Shown here: one piece after another, positions 17,681 to 26,051 of the stretch
Numbering within the stretch: the first letter of the stretch is position 1
How the letters are laid out: each line of letters opens with the position of its first letter
Origin: CAYPTY01 sp964413935
GTDB taxonomy: Bacteria > Bacteroidota > Rhodothermia > Balneolales > Balneolaceae
Assembly (NCBI GenBank): GCA_964413935.1
Contig: CAYPTY010000002.1
Coordinates: forward strand, 124,001 to 188,000
Length of the DNA stretch: 64,000 nucleotides
Direction of reading: 5' to 3'
Notes under the pieces: generated by a model
Databases searched by the model: none
Told to the model about the DNA's origin: nothing
Seen by the model: the letters and a program-made list of their open reading frames with translations, nothing else
Made by a program: the position numbers and the translations under genes

Positions 17681-18337
17681 ATGATTATCGATAAAACTTA
17701 TGCAAGGGAACTTGCGCACAACCTGCTCAAAATAAATGCGGTTCTGCTGCGCCCTAACAATCCTTTTACCTGGTCTTCCGGATGGAATTCACCCATTTAT
17801 TGTGATAACCGCCTTACCCTGCGTTATCCTGAAATCCGAAGAGGAATAGCGGATCAGTTTACCAAACTCATTGAAGAGCGTTATCCGGATATTACGGTTG
17901 TGACCGGAACGGCAACCGCGGGAATACCTCATGCTACCATCATTGCTGAAAAAATGAACCTACCGATGGCTTATGTCCGATCAAAAGCAAAAAGTTACGG
18001 TATGGGCAATCAAATCGAGGGTGGCGTGGCCAAGGGAGAAAAAACCGTTGTCATTGAAGATCTCATCTCAACCGGCGGCTCGGCCATTTCAGTAATCGAT
18101 GCCCTTCAGTTCGTTGGGGCTGATGTACAGGCACTATTCAGTATTTTCACTTATGGATTCCAGAAATCCATCGACCGCTTCGCCGATATGAAAATGCCGG
18201 TATATACTCTCACTGACTATGCTACTCTGGTTGAGGTTGCCCTGGAAGAGAACTTTATTAAAGAGGAAGACCTTGAACTGCTGTCAAGCTGGCGAAATAA
18301 CCCCGAAACCTGGGCAGTAAAAGGTAATTTGGTTTAG
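17681..18337 (+). CDS. pyrE: orotate phosphoribosyltransferase
   Basis: 218 residues from the ATG at 17681 (MIIDKTYARELAHNLLKINAV); an in-frame TTG at 17654 would add nine residues and is less likely. The cytosolic enzyme joins orotate and PRPP to give OMP in de novo pyrimidine synthesis. Visible: the orotate/ribose region SSGWNSPIYCDNRLTLRYPEIR, VTGTATAGIPHATIIAE, MAYVRSKAKSYGMGNQIEGGV and the PRPP loop VVIEDLISTGGSAISV. Another pyrimidine gene, pyrC, is at 29876 on the other strand, not in the same operon. Confidence 0.96.
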   Translation: MIIDKTYARELAHNLLKINAVLLRPNNPFTWSSGWNSPIYCDNRLTLRYPEIRRGIADQFTKLIEERYPDITVVTGTATAGIPHATIIAEKMNLPMAYVRSKAKSYGMGNQIEGGVAKGEKTVVIEDLISTGGSAISVIDALQFVGADVQALFSIFTYGFQKSIDRFADMKMPVYTLTDYATLVEVALEENFIKEEDLELLSSWRNNPETWAVKGNLV

Positions 18338-18397
18338 AAACCACCCCTTTTTCTCTTTATATTTACGGTCTTTCTCGAAAATTAAACCCGAGCATTC

Positions 18398-19753
18398 TTG
18401 CAAAAGAAATTCTTCATAGAGACCTACGGCTGCCAAATGAACTTTGCGGATTCGGAGATAGTAAACTCCATCCTGCTGGAAAAGGGTATGCAACCTGCCG
18501 ATTCAGTGGAATCAGCGGATGTAATACTGGTAAATACCTGCTCTATCCGCGAAAATGCGGAAACCAAAGTCTGGAATCGTCTTAAGGAATTTCGCCAGCT
18601 TAAAAAACAGAACGATAATCTAACGGTAGGCGTGCTGGGTTGTATGGCAGAACGCATTCGTGATCAGATCATCGAAGAAGAGCAGCTGGTAGACCTGGTG
18701 GTTGGCCCGGATGCTTACCGTGATATCCCCCGTTTACTTGAACAGGTTGATGACGGCCGCAAAGCGGTTAATGTGTTACTCTCTCTAGAAGAGACCTATG
18801 CAGATATTGCACCGGTGCGCACGGTTGGCAACGGAGTAACCGCTTTTGTTTCCATTATGCGTGGATGCGATAATATGTGTTCTTTTTGCGTGGTACCCTT
18901 CACCCGTGGACGGGAAAGAAGTCGGCCGATGGGCAGCATCCTCAATGAAATCAAACAGCTTTATGAAGATGGTTACCGTGAAGTGACCCTGCTTGGACAG
19001 AATGTGAACTCCTACAAGGATGGAGATCATACCTTCACAACTCTGATGGATGAGGCCTCTAAAGCCAATCCGGAAATGCGATTCCGTTTTTCATCCCCTC
19101 ATCCCAAGGATTTTCCGGATGATCTGCTATATCTGATCGCTGAAAGACCCAACTTGTGCAATTACATACATATTCCGGCACAATCGGGGAATAACGATGT
19201 GCTGGAACGCATGCGCCGCCCGTATACACGTGAACAGTATCTGGAACTGGTTGGCAAAATGAAGTCCATTATCCCCGGACTTACCCTCTCAACGGATATG
19301 ATCACAGGTTTTTGTGGGGAAACTGAAGATGAGCATCAGGATACGCTGACCTTAATGGCAGAAGTTAGATATGCCCTGGCTTATATGTTTGCCTACAGTG
19401 AGCGTGAGAGAACTCTGGCTTATCGCAAATTTGAAGATGATGTACCTGAGGATGTTAAAAAACGCAGACTCACAGAAATCATCAATCAGCAAATGAATAT
19501 TCAGGAAGAACTCAATAAGGAAGAGATTGGCAAACAGCATTTGATCCTGATTGAAAAAACCAGCAAACGATCTGAGGATCAGCTTTCGGGCCGTACGGAT
19601 ACCAACAAAATGGTGATTATAGACAAGGATCAGTACCAGCCCGGAGATTATGTTGCTGTTGAAATTACTGACAGCACATCGGCAACTTTACAAGGAAAAG
19701 CCATTCGCAAGAGCAGTATCGCTGAGTTTTACGGGGAAAAAGTGGCCGTGTGA
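18398..19753 (+). CDS. miaB: tRNA-2-methylthio-N6-dimethylallyladenosine synthase
   Basis: A 451-residue radical-SAM methylthiotransferase acting on i6A37 of tRNAs. The N-terminal UPF0004 domain starts FFIETYGCQMNFADSE and supplies its auxiliary cluster cysteines (GCQMN, NTCSIRENAE, GVLGCMAER). The radical-SAM motif CDNMCSFC (CxxxCxxC, about 157-164) is followed by VVPFTRGRERSR. A TRAM domain lies at the C-terminus (GRTDTNKMVII ... GDYVAVEITDSTSATLQGKAI). The start is TTG at 18398; the first downstream ATG would remove the essential N-terminal cysteine. No clear Shine-Dalgarno is present. Confidence 0.96.
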   Translation: MQKKFFIETYGCQMNFADSEIVNSILLEKGMQPADSVESADVILVNTCSIRENAETKVWNRLKEFRQLKKQNDNLTVGVLGCMAERIRDQIIEEEQLVDLVVGPDAYRDIPRLLEQVDDGRKAVNVLLSLEETYADIAPVRTVGNGVTAFVSIMRGCDNMCSFCVVPFTRGRERSRPMGSILNEIKQLYEDGYREVTLLGQNVNSYKDGDHTFTTLMDEASKANPEMRFRFSSPHPKDFPDDLLYLIAERPNLCNYIHIPAQSGNNDVLERMRRPYTREQYLELVGKMKSIIPGLTLSTDMITGFCGETEDEHQDTLTLMAEVRYALAYMFAYSERERTLAYRKFEDDVPEDVKKRRLTEIINQQMNIQEELNKEEIGKQHLILIEKTSKRSEDQLSGRTDTNKMVIIDKDQYQPGDYVAVEITDSTSATLQGKAIRKSSIAEFYGEKVAV

Positions 19754-19754
19754 T

Positions 19755-21233
19755 TTGAACAAGCCGCCTAAATACGCTTCCCTTCTGCTTGTTCTGCTGT
19801 TTCTGACATCGCTGTTTGCGACTCCAAAAATCCTCGCCCAGACTAATCTGGGAATCAGGCTTGATCTTAGGGATAATGATTCCTTCCGCCTAACCGATTT
19901 CAAGTCGCTGTCCTCTGATCTTGGCATTGATTACCTCGAAATAATGGGTGAAGCACCCCAAGCCCTGCTAAGCTGGGCTATGGAGCAGGAAATTAAGGTG
20001 TACATGCATTCCGGACTGCAATTCATGACGGCACATCGGCTCGCTGATCCTGATAACTTCAGTCAAGTTGAGGCGATAGTACAGGCCAATACCAACAAAC
20101 CAGGCGTAACCGGTTTCACTATCCTCAGGAGGTCAGCAACATTCAAGGAGAACGTGGAAGGCATTATTAGCTTATACGCGGATTCTCTGAGAAGAATCTC
20201 TGATAAACAACTCCTGATCCACTCCTACTATACAGAATCCGCCCATCCACCCTATGATTATCTTGATAGGGTCATTTTTGAATTCAGGAAATCTGCCGAT
20301 ATACAGTCTGATTCAAGCTTAGTCTATTTTGATGATTATGACTACCAGCCTTCCGATATAGTCATACTAAATACAGCCCTTGAAAAAACACCGAAATTGC
20401 TGATTCTACATTATGAATGGCTGACGGAGGCTGTAAAGGATCATTCGGATTTGAAAACTGCTTTCGCCTCACTCAAAGACAGCTCAAACAGCCTTCCGGA
20501 GCCAAAACAGGAAAAAAAGGGTCCGAAAGCTAACTGGAACCTGCTTTTACTGGTTCTGCTTTGGACCACCATAGTCACTCATTATGCCTATCACCCTGAA
20601 TACCGCAATAATCTGTTTAGATATTTCTTTTCCCATACCTACTTCACGAAAGAAATTATGGAGTACAGGATCAGGAATGCCTCCAACGGCTTCATTATTC
20701 TGTTACAGCACTCCCTTTTTGGCGGTTTATTTTTTTACTACTTACTGAGGCTTGCTTTTTCCGACTCCGGAATCAAGGCCTTTTTTGATAATCTCCCGCT
20801 TGTGGCCATAATGGGCGATACTTTCCTTTCCGTGTTTATCCTGGGCATACTGCTTTTGATCATCTTTCAGATTACGGCCATCATCTGGATCTCTATATTC
20901 AATCGCGAAATCAGGCACCTCAGCCAGATTCTGACCTTATACGCCTGGCCATTACAACTGAATTTTCTCGTCCTGACCATCATGAGTACGCTGTTTCATG
21001 CTTCAGGCCAGACCAAAAGCTTTTATGTGCTGGCTGCAATCTTTGTTTTCATCTGGTTCAACGCATTTAATCTTGCTGCGGTTGATACCGCACGATACAA
21101 ACAAAAAGGGCGTATTCTGTATGCCTTCAGTACAATCGTGCTGCATTTTAGTATAACAGCAGCAGCCGTATTATTCATGCTGTACAATACACCCTTTTAC
21201 CAGGTTCTTCAGCTTTCCGCCAACCTGCCCTAA
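19755..21233 (+). CDS. unrecognised membrane protein with periplasmic N-terminal domain
   Basis: 492 residues from the TTG at 19755, two bases after the miaB stop. This start gives a clean signal sequence (MNKPPKYASLLLVLLFLTSL ... ILAQ); the longer frame from 19650 overlaps miaB and is rejected. A soluble, probably extracytoplasmic domain of about 230 residues follows (LGIRLDLRDNDSF ... LEIMGEAPQALLSWAMEQEI ... LLIHSYYTESAHPPYDYLDRV), with an alpha/beta character. A charged linker (PEPKQEKKGPK) leads to six or so membrane segments from about 255 to the end. The C-terminal half loosely recalls Yip1-type membrane domains, which is weak. I do not recognise the family. Confidence 0.75.
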   Translation: MNKPPKYASLLLVLLFLTSLFATPKILAQTNLGIRLDLRDNDSFRLTDFKSLSSDLGIDYLEIMGEAPQALLSWAMEQEIKVYMHSGLQFMTAHRLADPDNFSQVEAIVQANTNKPGVTGFTILRRSATFKENVEGIISLYADSLRRISDKQLLIHSYYTESAHPPYDYLDRVIFEFRKSADIQSDSSLVYFDDYDYQPSDIVILNTALEKTPKLLILHYEWLTEAVKDHSDLKTAFASLKDSSNSLPEPKQEKKGPKANWNLLLLVLLWTTIVTHYAYHPEYRNNLFRYFFSHTYFTKEIMEYRIRNASNGFIILLQHSLFGGLFFYYLLRLAFSDSGIKAFFDNLPLVAIMGDTFLSVFILGILLLIIFQITAIIWISIFNREIRHLSQILTLYAWPLQLNFLVLTIMSTLFHASGQTKSFYVLAAIFVFIWFNAFNLAAVDTARYKQKGRILYAFSTIVLHFSITAAAVLFMLYNTPFYQVLQLSANLP

Positions 21234-21238
21234 GCTGC

Positions 21239-21589
21239 CTAAGCTGCCATTGGCGGATGATCCTCGAGCACCTGTGATTTCACATCTGTGGGACTGACAC
21301 CCAGATGATTTTTGACAAATTTGTACAAAGCCTGCTCGTCTTCAAGACCTACATTCAGTGCTATGCAGTAATACTTGTCTTCCGGCATTTCATAAAAGCT
21401 GTCCATGATCGCTTTGAGCCGAATCTGATCCATGTATCGTTTTGGCCTTACCCCGAATTCATTCCTGAAAAGCCTTGAAAAGGTCTTGGGACTTTGATAG
21501 CCCATCAGATACGCCCACTCTCTGACACTGCGAATATTTTTGATGTTTTGCTCTAGTACAAATACAGATCTCCTGATGTTATTCTTCAT
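21239..21589 (-). CDS. small AraC-type helix-turn-helix protein
   Basis: 116 residues from the ATG at 21589 (MKNNIRRSVFVLEQNIKN), preceded by AAGAGAGAA as a possible ribosome site. A GTG at 21706 would add 39 residues with one hydrophobic segment; I regard this as less likely but cannot exclude it. The body is an AraC DNA-binding domain with two helix-turn-helix units: SVREWAYLMGYQSPKTFSRLFRNEFGVRPKRYM and then a weaker second unit (LNVGLEDEQALYKFVKNHLGVSPTDVK). There is no sensor domain. The spacing differs slightly from canonical AraC. Target unknown. Confidence 0.75.
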   Translation of the reverse strand: MKNNIRRSVFVLEQNIKNIRSVREWAYLMGYQSPKTFSRLFRNEFGVRPKRYMDQIRLKAIMDSFYEMPEDKYYCIALNVGLEDEQALYKFVKNHLGVSPTDVKSQVLEDHPPMAA

Positions 21590-21740
21590 GGTTCTCTCTT
21601 GTTTGGTTCCTATTAACTCAGTATTGGTTGGAGAGGAGATCGTGACTAACAGAAAAATAATGAAGCCGCGTAAAAGCGCAAGACTATATGCTATCTCTTT
21701 TTTCACGGCTTAAATCGTACGGTGATCAAAGCTCAGATCA

Positions 21741-23273
21741 TTAAAAGATCTGTTTTCTCAAACGGGCGACTGGGTAATTCAGCTGTTCACGATACTTACT
21801 GACGGTTCGCCTTGCTACTTTATACCCTCGCTCCCTGAGCTTCTCGGCCAGTTCCTGATCGGAATAGGGCTTCTGCTTATTCTCTTTTTTTATAATCTCC
21901 TCCAGAGCATTTTTAACCTCCCGGTTCGAAACCTCTTCCCCACTTTCGGTCTCCAGTCCTTCATTAAAGAAATACTTAAGCTCATAGATTCCGAAATTAG
22001 TCTGAACATATTTTCCATTCACCACTCTGGAAACCGTAGAAATATCCATTCCAATTCGTTCAGACACATCTTTCAGAATCATGGGTTTCAGGCCGTCACC
22101 AAATTTGAAGAAATCTTCCTGCAGAGCCACAATCGTTTTCATGGTCGCCATGAGTGTATTTTGACGTTGCCGGATTGATTCCAGAAACCACTGCGCAGCA
22201 TCCATTTTATTTTTTATGAAGGTTTGAGTTTCCTTCCGGGCAGGGTTCTTTTCCTTCTTAGCTTTGATCTCCTCCCACATGCTTTCATACTGGGGCGAAA
22301 TACGGAGACTCGGCGAATTTCGGTGATTAAGCCGAATGTTGAAAAAGCCTTTTTCATCGTCTTCCAGGTCCGATTGCTCCCAGTTAACCTCAAAATCCGG
22401 TTCTATATACTGATTACTTTCCTCCGAAACTGTGGTAACTGCGCCCGGACGAGGATCCATATGGGTAACAGCATCAAATGCCTGTTTCAGATGCTTCTCG
22501 CTTACGTTCAAGCGATTCATAAGCCGCTCAAAATGCTTCTTTTCAAAGGCATCCCACTCATTCCGGATCATATTAATGGCCACATTTCTTCCGGGCAGTT
22601 CTTTAGATGCATGTTCCAGCTGAACCAAGAGACAGTCACGCAAATCGGTGGAGGCTATTCCTATTGGATCAAGCAGCTGAATTTTTTTTCGGATACGATC
22701 CACATCGTCAGCAGTGATCAGTACCCCGTGGTTAAAAGCAATATTATCCACAACCGCTTCAAAATCGCGGCGGAAATAGCCATCCTCATCCACCGAACCC
22801 AATATCTGGTCTGCGATCAGGCTTTCTTCCTCGCTCAGATCCAGCAAGGCTACCTGCTCTTCCAGTTTTTCCAGGAGGCTTTCTTCATAGGGATTGGGCA
22901 ATTCCCGCCATTCTTCAGCATCAGGATGAGAAGGGGTGGAACTGTAGAGCTCTCCGTCAAATTCGGTGTTTTCATCGAAGTCATCCCAGTCCACGTCATG
23001 CTCATCGACCGCGTCAACTCCCAGATCCTCATCCTCTTCTGTATCCTTTTCCTTATCCCTTTCAGCTTCAGTATCATTTTCATCCATCCGCTCCTGAACC
23101 AGTTCGGTTTCCTGTATTTCCTCCAGCACCGGATTCAGTTCAAGTTCTTCCTTGATGCGCTGTTCCAGAGCTAAAGTGGGCAACTGAAGCAGTTTTATAT
23201 ACTGCAACTGCTGGGGCGACAGTTTTTGCTGCAGTGACTGCTTCTGGGTGAGTTGTTGCTTATTCCGGATCAT
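21741..23273 (-). CDS. rpoN: RNA polymerase sigma-54 factor
   Basis: 510 residues, standard RpoN size. Glutamine/leucine-rich region I (QSLQQKLSPQQLQYIKLLQL, then ELELNPVLEE) binds activators. An extremely acidic region II follows (about 50-110), then the core-binding domain and a helix-turn-helix near RIGMDISTVSRVVNGKYVQT. The C-terminal RpoN box reads ARRTVSKYREQL (about 488-499) and contacts the -24 promoter element. Its 5' end overlaps the end of the DUF3109 gene by 14 bases. No sigma-54 enhancer-binding protein is encoded in the window. Confidence 0.97.
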   Translation of the reverse strand: MIRNKQQLTQKQSLQQKLSPQQLQYIKLLQLPTLALEQRIKEELELNPVLEEIQETELVQERMDENDTEAERDKEKDTEEDEDLGVDAVDEHDVDWDDFDENTEFDGELYSSTPSHPDAEEWRELPNPYEESLLEKLEEQVALLDLSEEESLIADQILGSVDEDGYFRRDFEAVVDNIAFNHGVLITADDVDRIRKKIQLLDPIGIASTDLRDCLLVQLEHASKELPGRNVAINMIRNEWDAFEKKHFERLMNRLNVSEKHLKQAFDAVTHMDPRPGAVTTVSEESNQYIEPDFEVNWEQSDLEDDEKGFFNIRLNHRNSPSLRISPQYESMWEEIKAKKEKNPARKETQTFIKNKMDAAQWFLESIRQRQNTLMATMKTIVALQEDFFKFGDGLKPMILKDVSERIGMDISTVSRVVNGKYVQTNFGIYELKYFFNEGLETESGEEVSNREVKNALEEIIKKENKQKPYSDQELAEKLRERGYKVARRTVSKYREQLNYPVARLRKQIF

Positions 23274-23853
23274 AGGATTCCGAAGATGCTCTTATATCTT
23301 TACAGGTTTGATCAAATTCCTCATACCAGGCTTCTCCGAATCTGCGGACAAGCGGTTCTTTAAGAAATTCTGATAAATATATTCCCAATTTCTCCCCTTT
23401 ATCACAAGCAGGAGAGCACATATTGGCCACGTATTCGAAATTAGCATAGGTAAATCCTGCAATTTTCTTCAATCGCAGGGGAAAAAGATGGCAACTGATG
23501 GGTTTTTCCCAGTCGAAACGGCCTTCATAGTAGGCTCTCTGGATGGCGCATTTGGCTACTTCGCCCTCATATACCACAAAAACACATTCTTTACCTTTCA
23601 CACAGTTTAATTCCAGCCCGTCTTTATTTGATCCTTTGATGAGGCCCTCTTTTTCTACCAGTTCCCGTGCTTCAGGGCGCAGTTCCTCCTTTAATTTTCT
23701 GTAGGCTTTATTCAGGACAGGCATCTCAGATGAAGAAACCGGGGCTCCCGCATCTCCCACCACACAACATGCCCCTTTACAGCGGGCAAGATCACAGGAA
23801 AACTTAGCTGTAGCAATGTCTTCGGATAAAATAACATCTCCTACTCGGAACAT
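23260..23853 (-). CDS. DUF3109 family cysteine-rich protein
   Basis: 197 residues from the ATG at 23853 (MFRVGDVILSEDI); the in-frame TTG at 23874 adds seven residues and is unlikely. The cysteine pattern is striking: CDLARCKGACCVVGD near the start, then CVKGKECVF, KCAIQRAYYEG, SCHLFPLR and MCSPACDKGE. This matches DUF3109, a family common in Bacteroidota and reminiscent of YkgJ-type CxxxCxxCC proteins thought to hold metal or Fe-S. No function is established. It overlaps rpoN by 14 bases at its 3' end and follows dprA after 52 bases. Confidence 0.85.
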   Translation of the reverse strand: MFRVGDVILSEDIATAKFSCDLARCKGACCVVGDAGAPVSSSEMPVLNKAYRKLKEELRPEARELVEKEGLIKGSNKDGLELNCVKGKECVFVVYEGEVAKCAIQRAYYEGRFDWEKPISCHLFPLRLKKIAGFTYANFEYVANMCSPACDKGEKLGIYLSEFLKEPLVRRFGEAWYEEFDQTCKDIRASSESYDPE

Positions 23854-23905
23854 GCGGCAAATATAAACATTCAATAAGCAGAACTGAATTGGAGTGGTCT
23901 AACAT

Positions 23906-25027
23906 TCAGCTGAGTTCAAATATTTTCCCAGCTTTTTGTCTTACTAGACCCTGCATTTCAAGTCCAAGTAGCTGAACCAGTACCTTATTGGTATCCTTTT
24001 GAATTTTATCCGCAAGATCGTCGAGTTGTAAACTGTTTTCTTCCAGTTGTTCACAAATTTTTTTGGAGAAATCGTCTAATTCTGCTTCCCGCCAGTTGGT
24101 TTTCTGTTCAATAACCCGGCTTTCTTTTAAATTTTCATGCAAAAAGCCGGGAAGTTCTTCGAAGATATCATTGGGTGACTGCACCAGTTTGGCCTGACCG
24201 GTTTTGATCAGATAATTGCAGCCATTTCCTTTAACGTTATCATATCGATGGGGGATGGCAAATACTTCCTTTGACTGATCCAGAGCAAGTTCGGCCGTGA
24301 TCAGACTTCCTCCCTGAACGCCTGATTCAATCACCAGCACACCTTGACTCAAGCCGCTCACGATCCGGTTTCGAACTGGGAAATTTCCGGCATCCGGTTT
24401 GGTACCCGGTGGAAATTCCGTGATTACGGCTCCACCGGTACTCGTAATGCGATCGGCAAGTACTGCGTTTTCACGGGGGTACATCACATTGATACCGGAT
24501 CCAAGCACCGCCACCGTGAGTCCGGCATTGCTTACAGCTTCCCGGTGCACAATGGTATCAATCCCGAATGCCAGTCCGCTGATTACACAATAATTTTTGC
24601 TGACTACCGCTTTAGCCATCTCCTCCGCCATTTTTCGTCCATAGGCACTGGGCAAGCGAGTTCCAACAATGGCAATTCCCGGTTCGGATAAGACTTCAGC
24701 ATTCCCCTTGCACCAAAGCAGAAGCGGAGGATTGTAAATATGCCTAAGCGATCTTGGATACAAAAGGTCATGATAGCCTATCAGCTGAGACCCGCTGCTC
24801 ACACTGATCTTGTACATTTTTTCCACGGTATCCCAGTCTTTAAAAGACAGAATGCCCAGACAGGTAGCCTCACCGATCCCCTCAACCTTTTTTAGTGATG
24901 CCTTTGACTGGTGAAAAATAGTGGAGGCATCCTTGAATCGCCTGAGCAAAAACAAGGCTTTACGGTTCCCGAGTCCGGGAATAAGAGTTAGGGCAATTAA
25001 AGCTTTAAGATTCTTCTCTCTCAACAT
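23906..25027 (-). CDS. dprA: DNA-protecting protein DprA
   Basis: 373 residues. An N-terminal helix-hairpin-helix-like region (LIPGLGNRKALFLLRRF, KVEGIGEATC) precedes the Rossmann-like core: AIVGTRLPSAYGRKMAEEMA, VISGLAFGIDTIVHREAV, AVLGSGINVMYPREN, NFPVRNRIVSGLSQGVLVIE and GGSLITAELALDQ. A C-terminal winged-helix of about 60 residues follows. DprA protects incoming single-stranded DNA and loads RecA in natural transformation, though the gene is widespread in non-competent bacteria. The start ATG at 25027 lies inside the end of obg (23-base overlap). Confidence 0.95.
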   Translation of the reverse strand: MLREKNLKALIALTLIPGLGNRKALFLLRRFKDASTIFHQSKASLKKVEGIGEATCLGILSFKDWDTVEKMYKISVSSGSQLIGYHDLLYPRSLRHIYNPPLLLWCKGNAEVLSEPGIAIVGTRLPSAYGRKMAEEMAKAVVSKNYCVISGLAFGIDTIVHREAVSNAGLTVAVLGSGINVMYPRENAVLADRITSTGGAVITEFPPGTKPDAGNFPVRNRIVSGLSQGVLVIESGVQGGSLITAELALDQSKEVFAIPHRYDNVKGNGCNYLIKTGQAKLVQSPNDIFEELPGFLHENLKESRVIEQKTNWREAELDDFSKKICEQLEENSLQLDDLADKIQKDTNKVLVQLLGLEMQGLVRQKAGKIFELS

Positions 25028-25997
25028 GTTGGAGCATATTCCAGATTGTTTCTTTCAACTCAGTGATACCGTGTCCGGTAGCTGCTGAGATTTCAACAAT
25101 CGGAATATCGTCATCCGGAAGGGGCTGATCTAATGAATAACCCTCCATTAAATCCAATTTAGTAACCGCTAATACTCTCGGTTTTTTCAAAAGATCGGGT
25201 CGGTAGGCTTTGAGTTCGGCCAGCAGTGCTTCATACTCATATTTGACGTCTGTATCTGCAGCCACCATAAAGAGTAGCACATTATTCCTTTCGATGTGGC
25301 GTAAGAACTGTATACCCAGGCCTTTTCCTTCATGAGCATCTTCAATAATTCCGGGAATATCCGCCATAACAAAAGAACGGTAGTCCGGAAAAGTAACCAC
25401 TCCAAGATTGGGTTCCAGCGTGGTAAAGGGATAATCCCCGATTTTTGGCTGCGCTTCTGAAAGAGCAGACAGCAATGTACTTTTGCCCGCATTCGGAAAA
25501 CCGACCAAACCTACATCAGCGATGAGTTTAAGCTCCAGTTCCACAACGCGTTCCTCACCCGGCAGTCCTTCTTGAGCATACTGAGGAGTCTGATTCGTGG
25601 CTGATTTATAATGCCAGTTACCCAGCCCGCCTTTTCCGCCTTCAGCAATAATTAGCTCCTGCCCGTCCTCGGTTATTTCACCCAGGCGTTTTTTACTTTC
25701 TGCCTCAAAAGCCACCGTACCCAGTGGTACCTTCAGATATTCAGGATCACCTGATTTTCCACTCTTTCGGCTTTTTTGACCGTCATCTCCACGTTTAGCT
25801 TTAATATACTTCCGATAGCGCAGATCAAGCAGGGTGTTCATTTGCTTATTCCCAACCAGGATAATGTCACCGCCTTTGCCTCCATCTCCACCATCCGGTC
25901 CACCCCGGGGAACATACTTCTCCCTGCGGAAATGAACCGAACCATTCCCGCCGGCACCGGCAGTCACATATATTTTGGCATAATCAGCAAATCGCAT
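25005..25997 (-). CDS. obg: GTPase Obg (CgtA)
   Basis: 330 residues from the ATG at 25997 (MRFADYAKIYVTAGAGGNGS); a TTG six bases earlier is less likely. The glycine-rich Obg fold is at about 1-155 (KYVPRGGPDGGDGGKGGDI). The GTPase domain follows: G1 GFPNAGKST (about 165-173), the switch region YPFTTLEPNLGVV, G3 DIPGIIEDAHEGKGLG, G4 TKLDL and G5 EISAATGHG. There is no C-terminal OCT extension, which is variable in this family. Obg acts in late 50S assembly and stress control. The 5' region is occupied by a hairpin ending at the start codon. Confidence 0.96.
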   Translation of the reverse strand: MRFADYAKIYVTAGAGGNGSVHFRREKYVPRGGPDGGDGGKGGDIILVGNKQMNTLLDLRYRKYIKAKRGDDGQKSRKSGKSGDPEYLKVPLGTVAFEAESKKRLGEITEDGQELIIAEGGKGGLGNWHYKSATNQTPQYAQEGLPGEERVVELELKLIADVGLVGFPNAGKSTLLSALSEAQPKIGDYPFTTLEPNLGVVTFPDYRSFVMADIPGIIEDAHEGKGLGIQFLRHIERNNVLLFMVAADTDVKYEYEALLAELKAYRPDLLKKPRVLAVTKLDLMEGYSLDQPLPDDDIPIVEISAATGHGITELKETIWNMLQHVEREES

Positions 25998-26025
25998 AAA
26001 CAAAACTGCCCCATGCAGGGGCAGT
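25998..26025 (-). terminator. terminator of the DPP-IV gene, overlapping the obg ribosome-binding region
   Basis: On the minus strand an 8-bp perfect stem (ACTGCCCC pairing GGGGCAGT, 5-base loop) is followed by TTTTGTTT and then directly by the obg ATG. It lies about 27 bases after the peptidase stop. The same bases hold the only purine-rich stretch (GGGGCAG) that could serve as the obg Shine-Dalgarno. Confidence 0.6.
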
Positions 26026-26051
26026 ATATCTCATTCTATTTGATCCCGATA

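Noticed and set aside
19650..19754. Extended N-terminus of the membrane protein overlapping miaB
   Set aside because: The first 35 codons overlap the conserved TRAM end of miaB, and the TTG at 19755 yields a clean signal peptide.
22224..23174. 316-codon open frame on the plus strand opposite rpoN
   Set aside because: Antisense to a fully conserved RpoN; the translation is rich in Phe, Ile and Cys and lacks any domain, as expected of a shadow of the acidic region.
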